Source: Pagrus major
Lineage: Eukaryota > Chordata > Actinopteri > Spariformes > Sparidae
Reading direction: 5' to 3'
DNA: 64,000 bases
Assembly (NCBI RefSeq): GCF_040436345.1
Contig: NC_133232.1
Location: 34,135,765-34,199,764 of the forward strand
Shown one piece after another: positions 13,774-26,230 of this stretch (the stretch's first letter is position 1; every line of letters begins with the position of its first letter). A program made the translations under genes and the position numbers. The notes under the pieces were generated by a model. The model was not told where the DNA came from and searched no databases. It saw only the letters and a program-made list of their open reading frames with translations.

Positions 13774-15159
13774 GAAGTACATGCATGCGTACAAAAGACT
13801 CCACGAACCTTTATGTTACCTGTATCTCAGATCTATCAGTGTTTGTATAGTTTATATTGGAAATTGAAACACACCCTTCATACATCTCCTGTTGCCTGTT
13901 GCTGATTTGTCTCTGCAGCAGTATCTCGGCATGCGGCTGCTACACATATATATGTTTTGAATTTGGGGAATACTTTGAAACCTTTGGATGTAAGGCTGCA
14001 CTGTACGGACAGTGGAAGCGGTCCAGCCCCCCCCTCTGTGAGCGGGTCTGTAGGAGGTCTGCCAAGCAAAGTTTACAGGCTCGCACCAGGCCTGGGGGAG
14101 GGTTCGCTAGCTGTTAAGAGTGCTAAACCATGTTCCCCCCTTCAGATCAGACAGCCACGCCGCTCGGCTTCAAACGCGCTGCCCTTTCTCAGAACACGCC
14201 GTGCATGTGGCAGGAGGGAGGGACGAAGGGCGGGGGAGTCAGAGGGGAGGGAAGGGGGAGCGAGGTGCAACGGGAATACCGGCACCTCAAGTTACCACTT
14301 AGTTAAAAAACGTCAGAAGACACGCAGCCACACATGCACGGACACACCCATGTAGGAATTCATATCACACACACAAGCACACACATACAGGGTCTGCCAG
14401 CGTGCTATTAATACCAGCCCCGAGGATGCAGGTCATGCCTCGTATTTGCATTTCAAATGCGTCGTTCATTCCATCATCCAAATAGTGATGCTTTTAAGAC
14501 ATTTGGCGCTGCATTAATCACTCTGAGCTTTCAGGTGGTCCTCTAAAAATCTACGCTCAGATCTGTGTACGTACCAACACGGGCGATAAACATATCCATT
14601 TACAATTACGCACGCACTCTCTTGTGTTTCCTGCAGGTGGTCCAAGGCTGTTTGGTTCCCTTTTTCCTTCCATAACTACCATCAGATTTTGGTTGAAGTT
14701 TCAGGTTCAAGCGAAGTTAATCGCTCGAACCCCTCCCCCCCCTCATGTATTTTGACAGACCTGATATTGCTCTGTATCAGCCGACCCCACCTCTCCGTTA
14801 AAGGGCCCCTCGGATACATTGGTTCCATCTTGAAGCGGTTCCTAGCGTGACGATCCAGACAGATGTTTGTGTCTTTTTGGGTAATCAATGTATGAAGACA
14901 TGCTGAGGGAGGGAATCTGATACACATGAGAGTAAAAGCTATTTGATACTGTTGACTAGATAAAGGCTCATACAGTGCAGACGATCCAAAAAGAATTTGC
15001 TCTTTGCACAACGTCGTTTATCCAGGAATGTAATTTTGGGAAAATTCTCATTTTTTTCCTCTTTCTACATGTATAAGGATCACATTTTCTATCATACGTT
15101 CTCAGTGGCACGAGCCAGGAATGAATAGTTTTCGGTTTAAGGATAGAGGCATGTTACAC

Positions 15160-15440
15160 AAGGCTGCACCCAACAGTTATTTTCAATATGGATTCATCTG
15201 TCAATCATTTTCTTGATTATTGATTAGTTGTTGGGTTCATAAAATGATGTCTGAACATGTCTTGTTTTATTCACAAGATATTTAGTTTACTGTCAGAAAA
15301 GATTAAAGCAACCAGAAAATAATCACATTTGAGAAGCTGAAATCAGAGAATTTTGATATTTTTCCTTAAAAATGACTTAAAATGATGAATCAATGATAAA
15401 AAGAAATTGATTAATCAACTGATTGTGGTTCTAGAGGCGT
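15160..15440. mobile_element. common teleost hAT-type repeat, about 280 bp
   Basis: Starts at GGCTGCACCCAACAGTTATT and ends near AATCAACTGATTGTGGTTCT, imperfect inverted ends rich in GATTAAT motifs. It carries the internal GAAGCTGAAATCAGAGAATTT and AGATATTTAGTTTACTGTC segments recalled as characteristic of this fish repeat. Confidence 0.6.
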
Positions 15441-16005
15441 CTACACACATGATCACAATACCAGCATATTCTAGATGAATAACGACCGCAGGTTTGATAG
15501 CTTCAGATATTCACAGGTAACACTCACTGAAGCTTCAAAGCCCAAAAATGGTATTCGGTGCAGCGAGTGCTCCGAGGTCTTAATATTTTAAAATGCTTAT
15601 GACAGTGATGCTTCATCTGCATCCAATTTGTGAGAGGAGACCAATGTATCACCGAAATCTTTGGATTTATGCTTAACAAGCAATCATACATCATGAGCCC
15701 TGTACTGAGCGTCTGCAGCTGCTGATAGAAAACATTAAAAAAACTCTCCTAATTTCATGACGCTTCATGACATTTGTTTTTGGTTTGCAGCACACGGACC
15801 CAGCTCAGCTTTTGTTGCACATAATTCATGTTTATTTTACTGTAACTGGAGCAACAAGTGGGCGTCGAGATCGAGACAGCAGATTATTTATTTGTCTGAT
15901 CGTGTTGAGTTTGCTGCACCAGGTCTCTTTGTATGAAGTAGCGATCAGCTTTTCAGAGGTCGTTCAATTCATTAATGATGTTTCTCATCTTGTCTCCTTC
16001 ACCAG

Positions 16006-16083
16006 ATGACTCCAGTTCAAGAGGTGGAGCAGCGGCGGCCAACGGTGACTCTGAACACGCCCCGGAGCTGGCGGGGAAACTGG
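16006..16083 (+). CDS. fgfrl1: fgfrl1 exon: Ig1-Ig2 linker
   Basis: 78-nt exon between acceptor ttcaccag and donor ctgg/gtaacc, phase 1 in and phase 1 out. It encodes an acidic, serine- and alanine-rich linker beginning [11 protein letters not shown] and ending PELAGKL, at the place where the family has a poorly conserved linker between Ig1 and Ig2. Support is splice sites, phase and position, because the residues themselves are weakly conserved. Confidence 0.75.
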
Positions 16084-19000
16084 GTAACCACTCACACCTT
16101 ATTTGAACTCATCTCAATTAAACATTTTTAAATGAGAAGGAAGCGTAGAGGTGACGCTTTAGATAGCCGAGAGTGTGTAACATCTTAAAAAGTTCAGTAG
16201 CAGGATGTAAACACCTCGCCCACCGTCAGAGGGGAGAAGGTGAGGGTGTAAGCCCACACACAGGCACACGTCAGGGTGGTTGTTTGCTCAGATAATTGGC
16301 TCTGACAGAGTGGAGAGCAGTCTATTTGTGTAAGGTGTGATTCGGTGGGACACATTCCTTCCCCCTCTCCCTCCTAAGTCTCCCTGGTCCCCCTGTCATG
16401 TAACTAAACCCGTCTTTCTTTGCTTGTATTTATCCTTTTATCCGACTCCTTCTCCTTCTCCCTCTTTCTTTCTCCCTCTCTGTCATAAACGTCCGGGCAC
16501 ATTCACACTTAAATGTCAGCAAACACTTTACTCTTTTTTCTGTTCTCTTTGTTTTTTCACACACATTCTTTCTCTTCGTCTGTTTGCCTCTCTGCGCTCG
16601 CACACAACCAAACGTACACACTCGCTGCTTTGGCTAAGGCCTCGTTCAAACCAGCTCCAGCTCCCTTGTTTATTTGAGCGAGATCGGCCCGCCGACACAG
16701 CCGTCAGTCCCTGTTAGCATCATCCATCGAGACAGGAAATCAAATAGATATCATGACTGTTTTTCTGCTGTTTACCTTGTGATCAATTTCACAAACGATT
16801 AAAATGATTTCCTCTGTCTGTCCGTCCTGGGAGAAGGATCCTGCCTCCGAGGCTGTAGCTGAGGATGTCATTCACTGTACAGATCATAAACTGAGGCAAT
16901 GCGATTGTGATTTTGGGCTCAAAAAATAGAACTGACTTGACCTGACTCTGTGATAATGTGCCAGAGTTGTAAAATATATTTATTTATGAGTAATACCAAG
17001 TGTTGATAAGCCTTTAAGGTTGTAATTTGTAACATTTCTGCATTCAAATGTAAAGAATTACCAAAACCTTTACAGTATATTTTTGAGCTGTGTACTTACA
17101 TTATCCCAAATGTTTCCAACAACTTTTAAACCCCCCAAAAATCTAAATTTTATATAACGTAATGGTGCAACGCTGCTGCCACATTTCTGTTAGAGCTGGG
17201 CTACATTAGCTACTTAGCAATGGCTTAGGGAATTTTATTGTGAAATAAATTAATGAGATTAGCATCCATTATCTCATGTAACTCAGAGCTAAACAGAAAC
17301 AAAGTCCAGATCCTGACCCAGATGTAAACATTAAACCTGAGACAAAGTCCCGTCAAGATGAACTGAAATTACCTCAGTTAGCTAAAATCTCTTGAATCTC
17401 AGAATCAGAGTCAGAAATCACCGTGCCGTCTCTCTCTCGCTCTGTTTCTGGCTCAGTGTCTGATCAAAGGCGGGCAGTCGGAGGGTCAGCAGTATTTTTA
17501 CACTGTGAAGTGTGGCGTTGAAGTGGCCCCCGAGACCCAGAACAAGCCTGCCCTCTCGCCCGTTCTGGCTCTCACCTTCTCCCCTCTTCCCTCTCTCTGT
17601 CACAGCTTTCTCAGTTTTGCCCTCTCGCTCTGTTTTTCTTTCTCTCTCCCTCTCGGTGTGCCCCCTCTCTTACCTTTTGCTTTTTTTATTGTTTTAACTC
17701 CCACACTCTTTGTTCTCTGCTTCTCTGCCGTCACTCCAGTTTTTATTTGTCTGTTTTTTAAGTAATCTGTCGGTCTGTATGTGCTAACCTTAATGTGAAC
17801 TTCTCCTTCCATCTGTTTTCTCCCTTCACTCCTGTTTGATTTGGTCCAGCTTTAACAATATAAATCAGTTCATCTCGGTTTCACTTTGCTGTATTTTGTT
17901 CATTCTCTAATCTCGTCTTTTTCCAGTCCAGTTCAGCTGCCCTTTGCTTTGGCTCTGTCCCTCCAATTTCCAATCAATTTAAGCCAGTTAATTAATGTGT
18001 TCATCAAAGTTGATGAAATTGCCAAAATAGTGAGCTATTAATCATCATCTCCTCCTTCTCCTCCACTCTCTGGTAGATCTATTGACTCAGTCTGGTCACA
18101 GTTCAGCTGTAGTCCGGTAGCTTTTTCTTAGACCCGGGGGGGTAAAAGTCGAGACTTAAAAGCCTTTGGGGTATGTTTGTTTTGTCATCCTGCCCAGCTT
18201 CCTGTCGGTCAGCAGAGAACTATATTCTGCTGAGTAATGAAGCCGTAGTGAAATCTCCACATTTGAGCGCACAAACCCGTCACATAACTCTCCCGCCTGT
18301 TTGTTTACCCTGAGCTAGAATAATAACCGCGTCCAAAGAAAGAGACGCAGCTTCGGTAGTTTCTGGCTGATTTATCGCCCCGGTTGATGGCTATCTGCTG
18401 CGGCTGGAACATGAGGGCTGTAAAATCAAGCGCTCCTGTGAATGATTTCCTCTCCTCACTCCCTACTGGATCGTTTCTTTCCTCTTTGATCTGTTTTCTC
18501 ACTGATTGTTGTGTTGTGTGTGTGTGTGTGAACAGATGCATGGCCTGCATGGAGGGATGTGGATGTTTGAGTAGTTGACTGACGTTAACTGGCCGTTTTA
18601 TGTTTTGTAAGAAAGGATTTGCATGACTGAACGGATGTTTGGTGTGATGCTAAGTCGCCGTCTGGCTCTTCATGACTTGTGCATTGATACACAGTCATGA
18701 CGGGGTATTTACAGTGATGTTCAGAGGTACAAATACTTCTTTATTGTACTTAAGTAGATTTTTCAGGTATCTGTCCTTTACTTGGGTCACAAGACTGATT
18801 TCAACCTGTCAGTCAGGGTTCGTATGGGTCCTGGAAGTCCTTGAAACTGCTTGAATTTTAATGTTAAGGTCTAAAAAATACTTGGAGTTGTGATAAAGTA
18901 CTTGAAACTGCTAAAAAGGATGGAGCAAGTGCTGCCTTTCACTTTCCCCACCCAGATTTGTTCCTGCAGGCCGGGGAGTGTGATTTTAGAAGCTCTCTTC

Positions 19001-22000
19001 TCTAACTTTTAGGCAAACACTGCCCCAAATGTACTTCTACTTTACTTGAGTAAAGAAGGTTCCCAGTCATGTGACGGAGAAGAGGAAATGATTCAAACAT
19101 TGTTTACTCAAACAAAACAATTAAGTTTATTACAGCAAATTAGGTTGTGTATACCCGGAGGCACGCTACAATATTAGTTAATCTTACATAACCAAATCTT
19201 GTGTTCACTCCTAAAAATGACCTCCAACCAAACACAAACATTTCTCTGCAGACCGAGATGACTCAATTTTCTCCTAATTCCATTTTCTTGTTTGTGGAAA
19301 CACATGTCAGTGTGTTTACACCGAGCCTGAATGTCCTTGTGTTTGGATGCTGATTATTAACTTCAAAGATAAACTGATTTCATGGTGCGTAAATGAAGGC
19401 TACGCACCAGTGCAGAATATTCATGGGAGGAAAATGAATTTGCTATGTCATTAGTTGCTGCAGATGTCTGCAAGGGTTCAACCAATAAACGCCCAATTGA
19501 GCAACAAAGAAACGACGACTCACAGTTCATTAAACCAATCACACATAAATACAATATCTGTGTGCTGACAGGGAGCTCCAGAGAACCCTTTGGAGTATTT
19601 ATATCACTGACAAACAGTAGTTTGTCTCTTTTATCCGTTCATCAATGTGAATTTTATCTCATATCAAAGGTTGCAGCTGCAGCTATTTTGCAGCTGCCTT
19701 ATCTGCCGCTGCATTCCTGAAGAGGTAAAACAATGGAGGACGTGGAGTTGAGCTTCCTGGCACAACTTCACCTTCATCCAAGGTGCATAGAGAAGAGAAA
19801 AACGTCTAAAGAGGTCAAAACTCCAGCGACTCTTGTAGTAAATAGATACAGATACAAAAGAAAAGAAAAATGCTGAATGTCTGATCTGATTAAGTCAATA
19901 ATCTCTCACCCACAGTATACAGTTTGTACATACATGTAAATATATGTTTAATGTACTTTACTTTACCACTTCCTTGTGTTTTGATACTTAAGTACATTAA
20001 AGTACAGAAAATTGCTTTTGATACTTTAAGACTTTTACTCTAGTACTGTTCATATCTTTACTTACACTCAAGTATGACTGTGGGTACTTTTAATAACATA
20101 TATTTAAAAAACACATATATCCTGTCAGCCAGTCCATTAACAGCCTCTTTTTCCTTGTAACATAATTTTTATTGTAATGCGACAAAACATTTTTTATCAC
20201 AAATTAATTTCAGTAGTTTTGCTCTCAAGTCTTTTATGTTTGTTTGCATTAAAAAGACACAAAAGTTTATAATTATTAGACCCACATGTTTTGGCTTGTG
20301 GCCATCAGATGACCCTGATGAAGGACAGAAGATTGGAGATGGACAGAAGGTTAACTGAAGGGTTTTAAGAAGAAAAATCAAAGAAAAAAATAGTAAAATC
20401 TTATGAAAATCAGTGAAAGCAACACGTCTTCTAAATGATAATCCTGCTTTTATTTGTTTGATAAAGAAAATTGTGACTTTTCTAATAGAAACCGTCTCGT
20501 GAGGCTTCAAACATTCCTCAGCCCTCCGTCTGTGTCGCAGCCTCTTCACATATCTTGGCTTTGATCGCTCTTTAGGTCTTATAAAAGTCACATTTAAGAC
20601 TCTCTGATGAATCCCATGATCTTTCCCAGTCCGCTCTCTTTCCACTGGTCTGAAGAACTGAACACTGCTTGTAAATATAAAACTGCTCTGTAAACCGTTT
20701 ATCTCTGCTAATAACTTCTTCTGTTCCCTCTTCTCCCTCCCTCCCCGTCTTTTTTCCATCTGTAGCTCACCGAGAGGCAGAAAGAGTTTCTGTGTGTTAT
20801 TAATCTCTTGACTTTTACATTTTAGTTAAAATTGTTGATGCACCAGCAGCCAGGGGCAACACAACCTTCTCACTTTCCCCTTCTCTCCACTGGCAGTGCG
20901 TCCACGATTCACCCAGCCATCGAAGATGAGGAAGCGTGTCATCGCTCGCCCGGTCGGCAGCTCGGTGCGTCTGAAGTGTACAGCGAGCGGATACCCTCGC
21001 CCCGACATCGTGTGGCTAAAGGACAGTCGGCCGCTGGTGGACGAAGACGGTGGAGTGGCAGGAGAGGAAGGGAAGAAGAAGAGGTGGACGCTGAGTCTGA
21101 AGAACCTGACGCCGGAGCACAGCGGGAAGTACACCTGCCACGTCTCCAACAGAGCAGGAGAGATCAACGCCACCTACAAAGTGGAAGTCATACGTGAGTC
21201 ATCGCACGTTGCAAAGATACAGATTGTTTCGTGAAAGTAGAAAAGGTTTCAACTTTGATAGAGGTTGGTTGAAGATTAGTGTTTGGAAGAATCTGCCCAG
21301 TGTAAGTGCTGCAGGAGAAAACCCAGAAATATTTCATTTGCAGTTACAGAAAAGCAGAAGATCTCTGCGTTTACTTCATGCCGTGACACATCAGGAAGCA
21401 CATTTTTGTAACTGTGGTGCTTGAGCTGTTCCTGCTGGTAAATGATACAGTGATATATACAAGCAGGAACGTCTCCCACCTCAACAATAACATACATTAA
21501 GCTGTACACAGTGTGTGTATCACTGTTTGACCGAGAAGCCTGTCTGACTTAATGGTAGGGTCTGAAATGGCTTTTGTTTCTATTCTGACTCACAATGCAG
21601 TGATTATGTCGAATGTCTTAAGATCGTATGATCAGGAACACCATAATTTACTCTATTTAAATGATTTGCTGGCAAAGAGTCTGATGACAGTGATCAGTCT
21701 GAAACATCGCTGCTTATTCTGTTTTGGCCTGTGGACAGATTTCCATCTTGTTTTAACAGAGAAAGACGTGAAGATGTTCAGTAATATGCTGTGTTAAAAG
21801 TGTTAACCTACAGCTTTAGATTGTTTTAAAATCGTGATGTTGAATAAGAGAGTATTTTCATGGGAAACATTTTGTTTTTGTCTCATTCAGGTTGAATTTA
21901 CACGTCCAGATTCTCATTTTAATGCTGCTTGAAATAATTAATTTAATGGCGGTCGGTTACAAAGTAGAGCTACAGGCCACACACACACACACACACACAC

Positions 22001-24750
22001 CAGTGTGCTCACTAATGACTTGCACCAAGAATAGAAGTTTAAAATAGCTTCTAAAAGCCTCCTTTCACTTCAGTGGCATTTATTGATCACCACCAGGCTC
22101 GTCAGTAAACACCGGCGGAGCGAGCGAGGAATGTTCAGCAGGTTTCAGTTTGGAAGACGAGCCAGCTGCAGTTTTTAGTCTAAGAAAGAGAGTAGCATGT
22201 GTGTTACGATGAGCTGTGAGTGTTTTTTGACGTATTAGGTCGCGTCTGAAGGCTGCAGAAGCTGTTTTGTCGCTGGATGATTTAATGTTAAGCAGCTCGG
22301 TGGAGTAAAACTGTGCGTTACTGAACGTGATAGCTCTGTTGAGAACCTCCGACTAGCTCCTCTCACTTTACTCGACACATCTGTTGCACATTAAAGTCCA
22401 GCTGTAGTCTTTCCTGAAAGACACTCACACGTGTGCACACATACACACGTTTAGACAGGAAGTAAATCAAACCGATGCTCGCTTGTGTCAAATGTGACAT
22501 TTTCTCCATCAGCAGAGATTCACCCAGCTGTCAGTCATCGTCTAGTTGTCTTTCTAACAGCTGCTTGAAAGAAAAACTAGAGAAAAAGACAAGTACAGCT
22601 CTCACAAAGACTGCAGAACCATAAATATAGATACTTGAATATAGTACAATGAAGATGATAATCTATCTGCTTTGCACCTGCTTGACTAGAAGTCTGAGAT
22701 GAGATGCATTAAATAATATAAAGAAAAATGAATGCCAAGAGATTTCACACTAAACTTTGAACTTCCACGTGTTTGCTGGATAAGTTCTGGCAGTGTTGTT
22801 TGTGTTTGTGGTTCATTTGCATTTGATTGTATGTAGCCATGCTTACCAGATGCCTTTGGGACGTGCTGTGACTACATTAACACATTTAAAGTTACAGTTA
22901 CAGCACTCTGAGCCCTCTGCAGCACTGTCTGCAACACTACACATGCACTGCAGAAAACAAAGAAACTAGACTTCAGCCTTTCTTTACAGAACCACATGAG
23001 CCTCCCTGGAAACTACAATCCTGTCCAACTTCTAGAATTAAATCCTCTCACAGCCAAAACTGAAGATGCCGTTTAAATCTGTTTAAGAAAGGTTTTTGAA
23101 ACAGCTGATGTCAGTCGGGAACAAAAGAAAAAAATCTAATTTTCTCAGGTTACGTTCTTGTGAGATTGCATTTGCTGATACTGAAAACAGAGACTATTGA
23201 ATGTCTGGCAGGTGTGTTTATTCTGCTGTATAAACTGAGAAAGAAAAGACAGGAGCTGAAGATAAGGGATGTGTTTGTGTATCTTCAGCACAGACGGAGG
23301 ATGTGGTGCTGAATACAGCGGATACTGTGTAAATAATGCTTAACCACATTATATTCTCTCAGGGCCTGTGCCTTCTTTTGTGACTTTCATTCAGTTCAAA
23401 TACATTGAATAAAAAAGAGTTCATACTGTTTCCTCACTGTGAATTTAACTCTGATTACAGCTGAATTTGACAAACCGCTTATTCTATTCACACTTTGTCA
23501 AATAAAATGAAAATTGAACATTAAATATTAAATCTAATTTATTTTTTTTCTGTGTCTGTGTTCCTTTCTTCAGAGCGTACCAACTCTAAACCCATCCTGA
23601 CCGGTACCCACCCTGTCAACACCACCGTGGACTACGGAGGAACCACATCTTTCCAGTGTAAAGTCCGCAGTGACGTCAAGCCGGTTATTCAGTGGCTCAA
23701 AAGAGTCGAACCTGGTGACGAGAACAAATTTAACTCCACGATAGAGGTACAAACACACATTTCTTTGTGTAAACAAAATCCTCTAATGGTTAACTAGAAA
23801 TATTTGAACTTGTTCTCCGTGTGATTAAATTTAAAGGTTGGAGACCACCGGTTTGTGGTCCTGCCTACAGGGGAGGTTTGGTCGCGTCCTGATGGATCCT
23901 ACCTCAACAAGCTGCTGATAACCAGAGCCAAGGAGGAGGATGCCGGCATGTACATCTGCCTGGGAGCCAACACGATGGGCTACAGCTTCAGGAGCGCCTA
24001 CCTGACGGTGCTGCCAGGTCAGAGGAACAAAGACAAAGAAACTAGCATGCACACATAGAGAAATGTTATATATATGTTTATGTAGATCAGTAATCACAGT
24101 ATCTCTCTGGAATATAATACAAGAGAGGAAAATACTTGATTTGAATGTTCATCAGCTAACAACATGCTAGCATGCAAGAAGCAGCCTACAGCATGTTAAG
24201 CTAACTATTATGTTGCCATGACTGACAGGAAGCTGCCCAAACCAACAGACCAACACGTTTCTAAATCTCGACAGATGATTCTGTCGTCTTTCCCATCATT
24301 AATACATTTCTTAATTTCCTTACAGATCTGAAGCCGCAGAACAACGCTGTCCCGACAGCCACATCCCCGAGCCTCCCCTGGCCCGTCATCATCGGCATAC
24401 CAGCAGGTGTCGCCTTCATCCTAGGCACCGCCCTCCTCTGGTTCTGCCAATCAAAACGCACCTGCTCCTCTTCTTCTACTTCCTCCTCTGCTCTTCCTGC
24501 CCCCCAGCGTCTACCTGCAACAAATCGTGACCGAGCCTGCCCAGCGGTGCCTTCTCAACCCGCCGGTGGGGATAAAGATTGTCTTTCATATGAGGACTAC
24601 ATTGCCCATCAGCAGCTGCTCCTGGCTCAGGGAGGCGCTGGATTGGCTCCTAAGGTCTACCCGAAGATCTACACGGATATACACACGCACACTCATTCAC
24701 ACGTGGACGGGAAAGTACACCAGCACCAGCACATCCACTACCAGTGTTAG
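16006..24750 (+). CDS. fgfrl1: fgfrl1, fibroblast growth factor receptor-like 1 (3' part, five coding exons; 5' end missing)
   Basis: Single-pass membrane receptor that binds FGF and heparin but lacks a tyrosine kinase domain. Exons are 16006-16083, 20897-21193, 23574-23746, 23837-24017 and 24326-24750. Phases agree at every junction and give about 384 residues. The order is an acidic/serine linker, Ig2 ([18 protein letters not shown], with cysteines in LKCTASG and YTCHVSN), Ig3 ([15 protein letters not shown], cysteines in FQCKVRS and YICLGAN), a membrane segment ([20 protein letters not shown]), then a short tail with the tyrosine motif YPKIYTDI and a His-rich end finishing HYQC. Sites NATY, NTTV and NSTI could be N-glycosylated. 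The family also has a signal peptide and Ig1; neither was found upstream, so they should lie beyond position 1. Identity is very secure. Which teleost duplicate (a or b) this is cannot be decided here. Confidence 0.95.
17020..17170 (+). repeat. dispersed repeat, family R1, copy A
   Basis: Contains TTTGTAACATTTCTGCA and GCTGTGTACTTACATTATCC then AAATGTTTCCAACAA. Shares these blocks with copies at 30.7 and 33.2 kb. Confidence 0.55.
18718..18925. repeat. AAGTACTTTACTT-type and CCTTGAAA-type fish repeats
   Basis: Two interspersed motifs lie side by side: a stretch of TACTT/AAGTA words from 18722 and a run of TCCTTGAAACTGCTTGAA-like words from 18830. Both are recalled as common teleost repeat sequence. 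Boundaries are approximate. Confidence 0.4.
19945..20095. repeat. AAGTA/TACTT-rich repeat
   Basis: Dense words TACTTTAC, TACTTAAGTACATTAAAGTA and TTTACTTACACTCAAGTA. Same word family as 18.72 kb, from which it is separated by about 1 kb of other sequence. Confidence 0.4.
20215..20345. repeat. possible retroelement 3' tail
   Basis: Reverse complement contains CTTCATCAGGGTCATCTGAT and CCACAAGCCAAAACATGTGG, a pattern I recall from ends of fish interspersed repeats. Weak. Confidence 0.25.
20897..21193 (+). CDS. fgfrl1: fgfrl1 exon: Ig domain 2
   Basis: 297-nt exon coding for the whole second Ig domain, with [10 protein letters not shown] carrying the core tryptophan and [12 protein letters not shown] the second cysteine. 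A charged insert around [15 protein letters not shown] sits between strands. It splices in phase 1 at both ends (tggcag acceptor, atac/gtgagt donor). Confidence 0.93.
21979..22000. repeat. (AC)n microsatellite in fgfrl1 intron
   Basis: Eleven units. Confidence 0.95.
23574..23746 (+). CDS. fgfrl1: fgfrl1 exon: Ig domain 3, first half
   Basis: Starts after cttcag and completes the codon for Q of the QRTNSKP joint. It encodes [14 protein letters not shown] and [14 protein letters not shown] and ends at gag/gtacaa in phase 0. Two N-glycosylation sequons are present (NTTV, NSTI). Confidence 0.93.
23837..24017 (+). CDS. fgfrl1: fgfrl1 exon: Ig domain 3, second half
   Basis: Separated from the previous exon by an intron of only 90 nt. 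Encodes [17 protein letters not shown] and [19 protein letters not shown], which are hallmark FGFR-family Ig3 sequences. Ends in phase 1 at ctgccag/gtcaga. Confidence 0.93.
24326..24750 (+). CDS. fgfrl1: fgfrl1 terminal exon: transmembrane segment and His-rich tail
   Basis: Starts after ttacag in phase 1 and ends at a TAG stop at 24748-24750. Encodes the membrane helix, a Ser/Pro-rich juxtamembrane stretch, [23 protein letters not shown] and a histidine-rich tail. No kinase domain follows, which separates it from FGFR1-4. The His/Thr part is encoded by CA-rich DNA that resembles a microsatellite. Confidence 0.95.
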
Positions 24751-25100
24751 CAGCTAGGCTAGCAGCACGCTGTGGTGTTTCACATTCAACTCTAACACGA
24801 ACAACAGTCCATACTAATGAAAGCTACGTGCAGGAGACCATGAGGATTCATAAACAGAAACATGGGATCACGCAACTCTTCCTCATTATGCTGCAGACAC
24901 GGATTTATAAAAGACACAAACAATGAAGAATGTAAAGAGAGAATACAAAGATCCTTATTTTTAGCCAATCTGGAGCTGAATCCAGTGAAATATATGAGAG
25001 AAAAATCCCAAACATGTTTTATTCAAGCCTGTTTTTATATGAATCTTTTCTTTATCTGTCTCTGTTCTTTTAGTACTTTGGACACAACCAGAACCTCCTC

Positions 25101-25106
25101 AATAAA
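25101..25106 (+). terminator. candidate proximal poly(A) signal of fgfrl1
   Basis: AATAAA about 350 nt downstream of the fgfrl1 stop codon. Would give a short 3' UTR. Confidence 0.35.
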
Positions 25107-26230
25107 AGCAGAAATACAGCTCACCTACGCTACAAATCTCCAAGTATAGCTAGAGTTATACGGCATTCAGCACGCTGCCTCATCCTGGATGATCTATAAA
25201 GAACAATATAGCATGTGTGTAATGTAACAGCTTCATTTCAGAGTATATCACAGGCCTCAGCCCAGCTGAGCCTTAAGAAATCAAGACGAACTCTCCCTGT
25301 ATCCACGCCCTCGGACGGGATGACGGCTGCTGGTTTTTGCTTCTGCTGCTATCTGTGTACTTTGTGGAAAAGAGCTGATGTGAAGCTGAGTTCAAAAAGC
25401 ATGGATGTCTCTTACATTGATTTTAGCTGCAGCTACAGTGCACCAAGGATCTCCTCCGTGAGCGCACCTACCGACAGCTTCTGCCCCTTTACTTCCTGGA
25501 GAAAGGTGGCATTTCCCGTTCCACGTCACCTCCTTCTCAGCTTTGATTGATGCTCACTGCCTCTAAGAGAAGAGGGATAAAGGATATCAGTTCTCCTCAT
25601 GTCAAAACGTTCAACCTCTTTAGCCAAACAGCACAAAGGGAAGATCGACAGTGCCCAGATGTAAAACGGTGCCTTCTGAGAATTGTTTCCAGATTTCGTG
25701 GATCACTGTCAGATCATTGGATATGTCACAGCTTCTTGTTAACCTGTCATGAGATTTAGAGGGCTTAAAAGAGAGGAGCTTCACTCAAACTCTAACTTAA
25801 GGATGAGACTTCACGTCCTCGACTCTTCTTCTTAAAGGCGCCTCACAGTTTGACCTCAAGTATAAAAGAACAGGTTTTTGCATGTGCTCTGTTCTCCACA
25901 CATGGTTTGTTACAAAGCCTCTGCTTTCATCTGGTGTCTCTTGTTTTATTGTCTAATGAGGAAAAGGTTTGGATCTTCTCACCTGCTGAGCCCTCTGATC
26001 CCCTGATCAGAAACATGGAAGCTGGTAAGGTTAAATGATTGGATGCAGGTTAAAAGAGAATCTGATATCAGTATTTTGTTTATCATTTCAGAGCCATACA
26101 TTTTGCAGAAGGCTACATTGATCTACAGAACCCACTAACTAGTACATGAGTACATAAACTGCTTTTAGTGCTTTAAAGTGGCGATGAGATGCATCCATGT
26201 CTTCATTCTGTATATTTTGATTGACCACTT

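Larger units (their letters stand above)
8640..15150. other. non-coding, probably fgfrl1 intron
   Basis: No recognised exon, including no trace of an Ig1-like exon. Holds microsatellites at 11.15 and 13.70 kb. Confidence 0.55.

Noticed and set aside
13642..13905. Open frame with Ile-Tyr repeats
   Set aside because: Translation of the (AT)n microsatellite; the same applies at 27303-27581.
20169..20759. 196-residue open frame on the - strand in the fgfrl1 intron
   Set aside because: Low-complexity, basic composition, no family motif, overlaps a repeat-like tail and lies in the intron just before an fgfrl1 exon. Chance or repeat-derived.
20832..21197. Open frames overlapping the fgfrl1 Ig2 exon in other frames and on the - strand
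   Set aside because: Shadows of the conserved exon.
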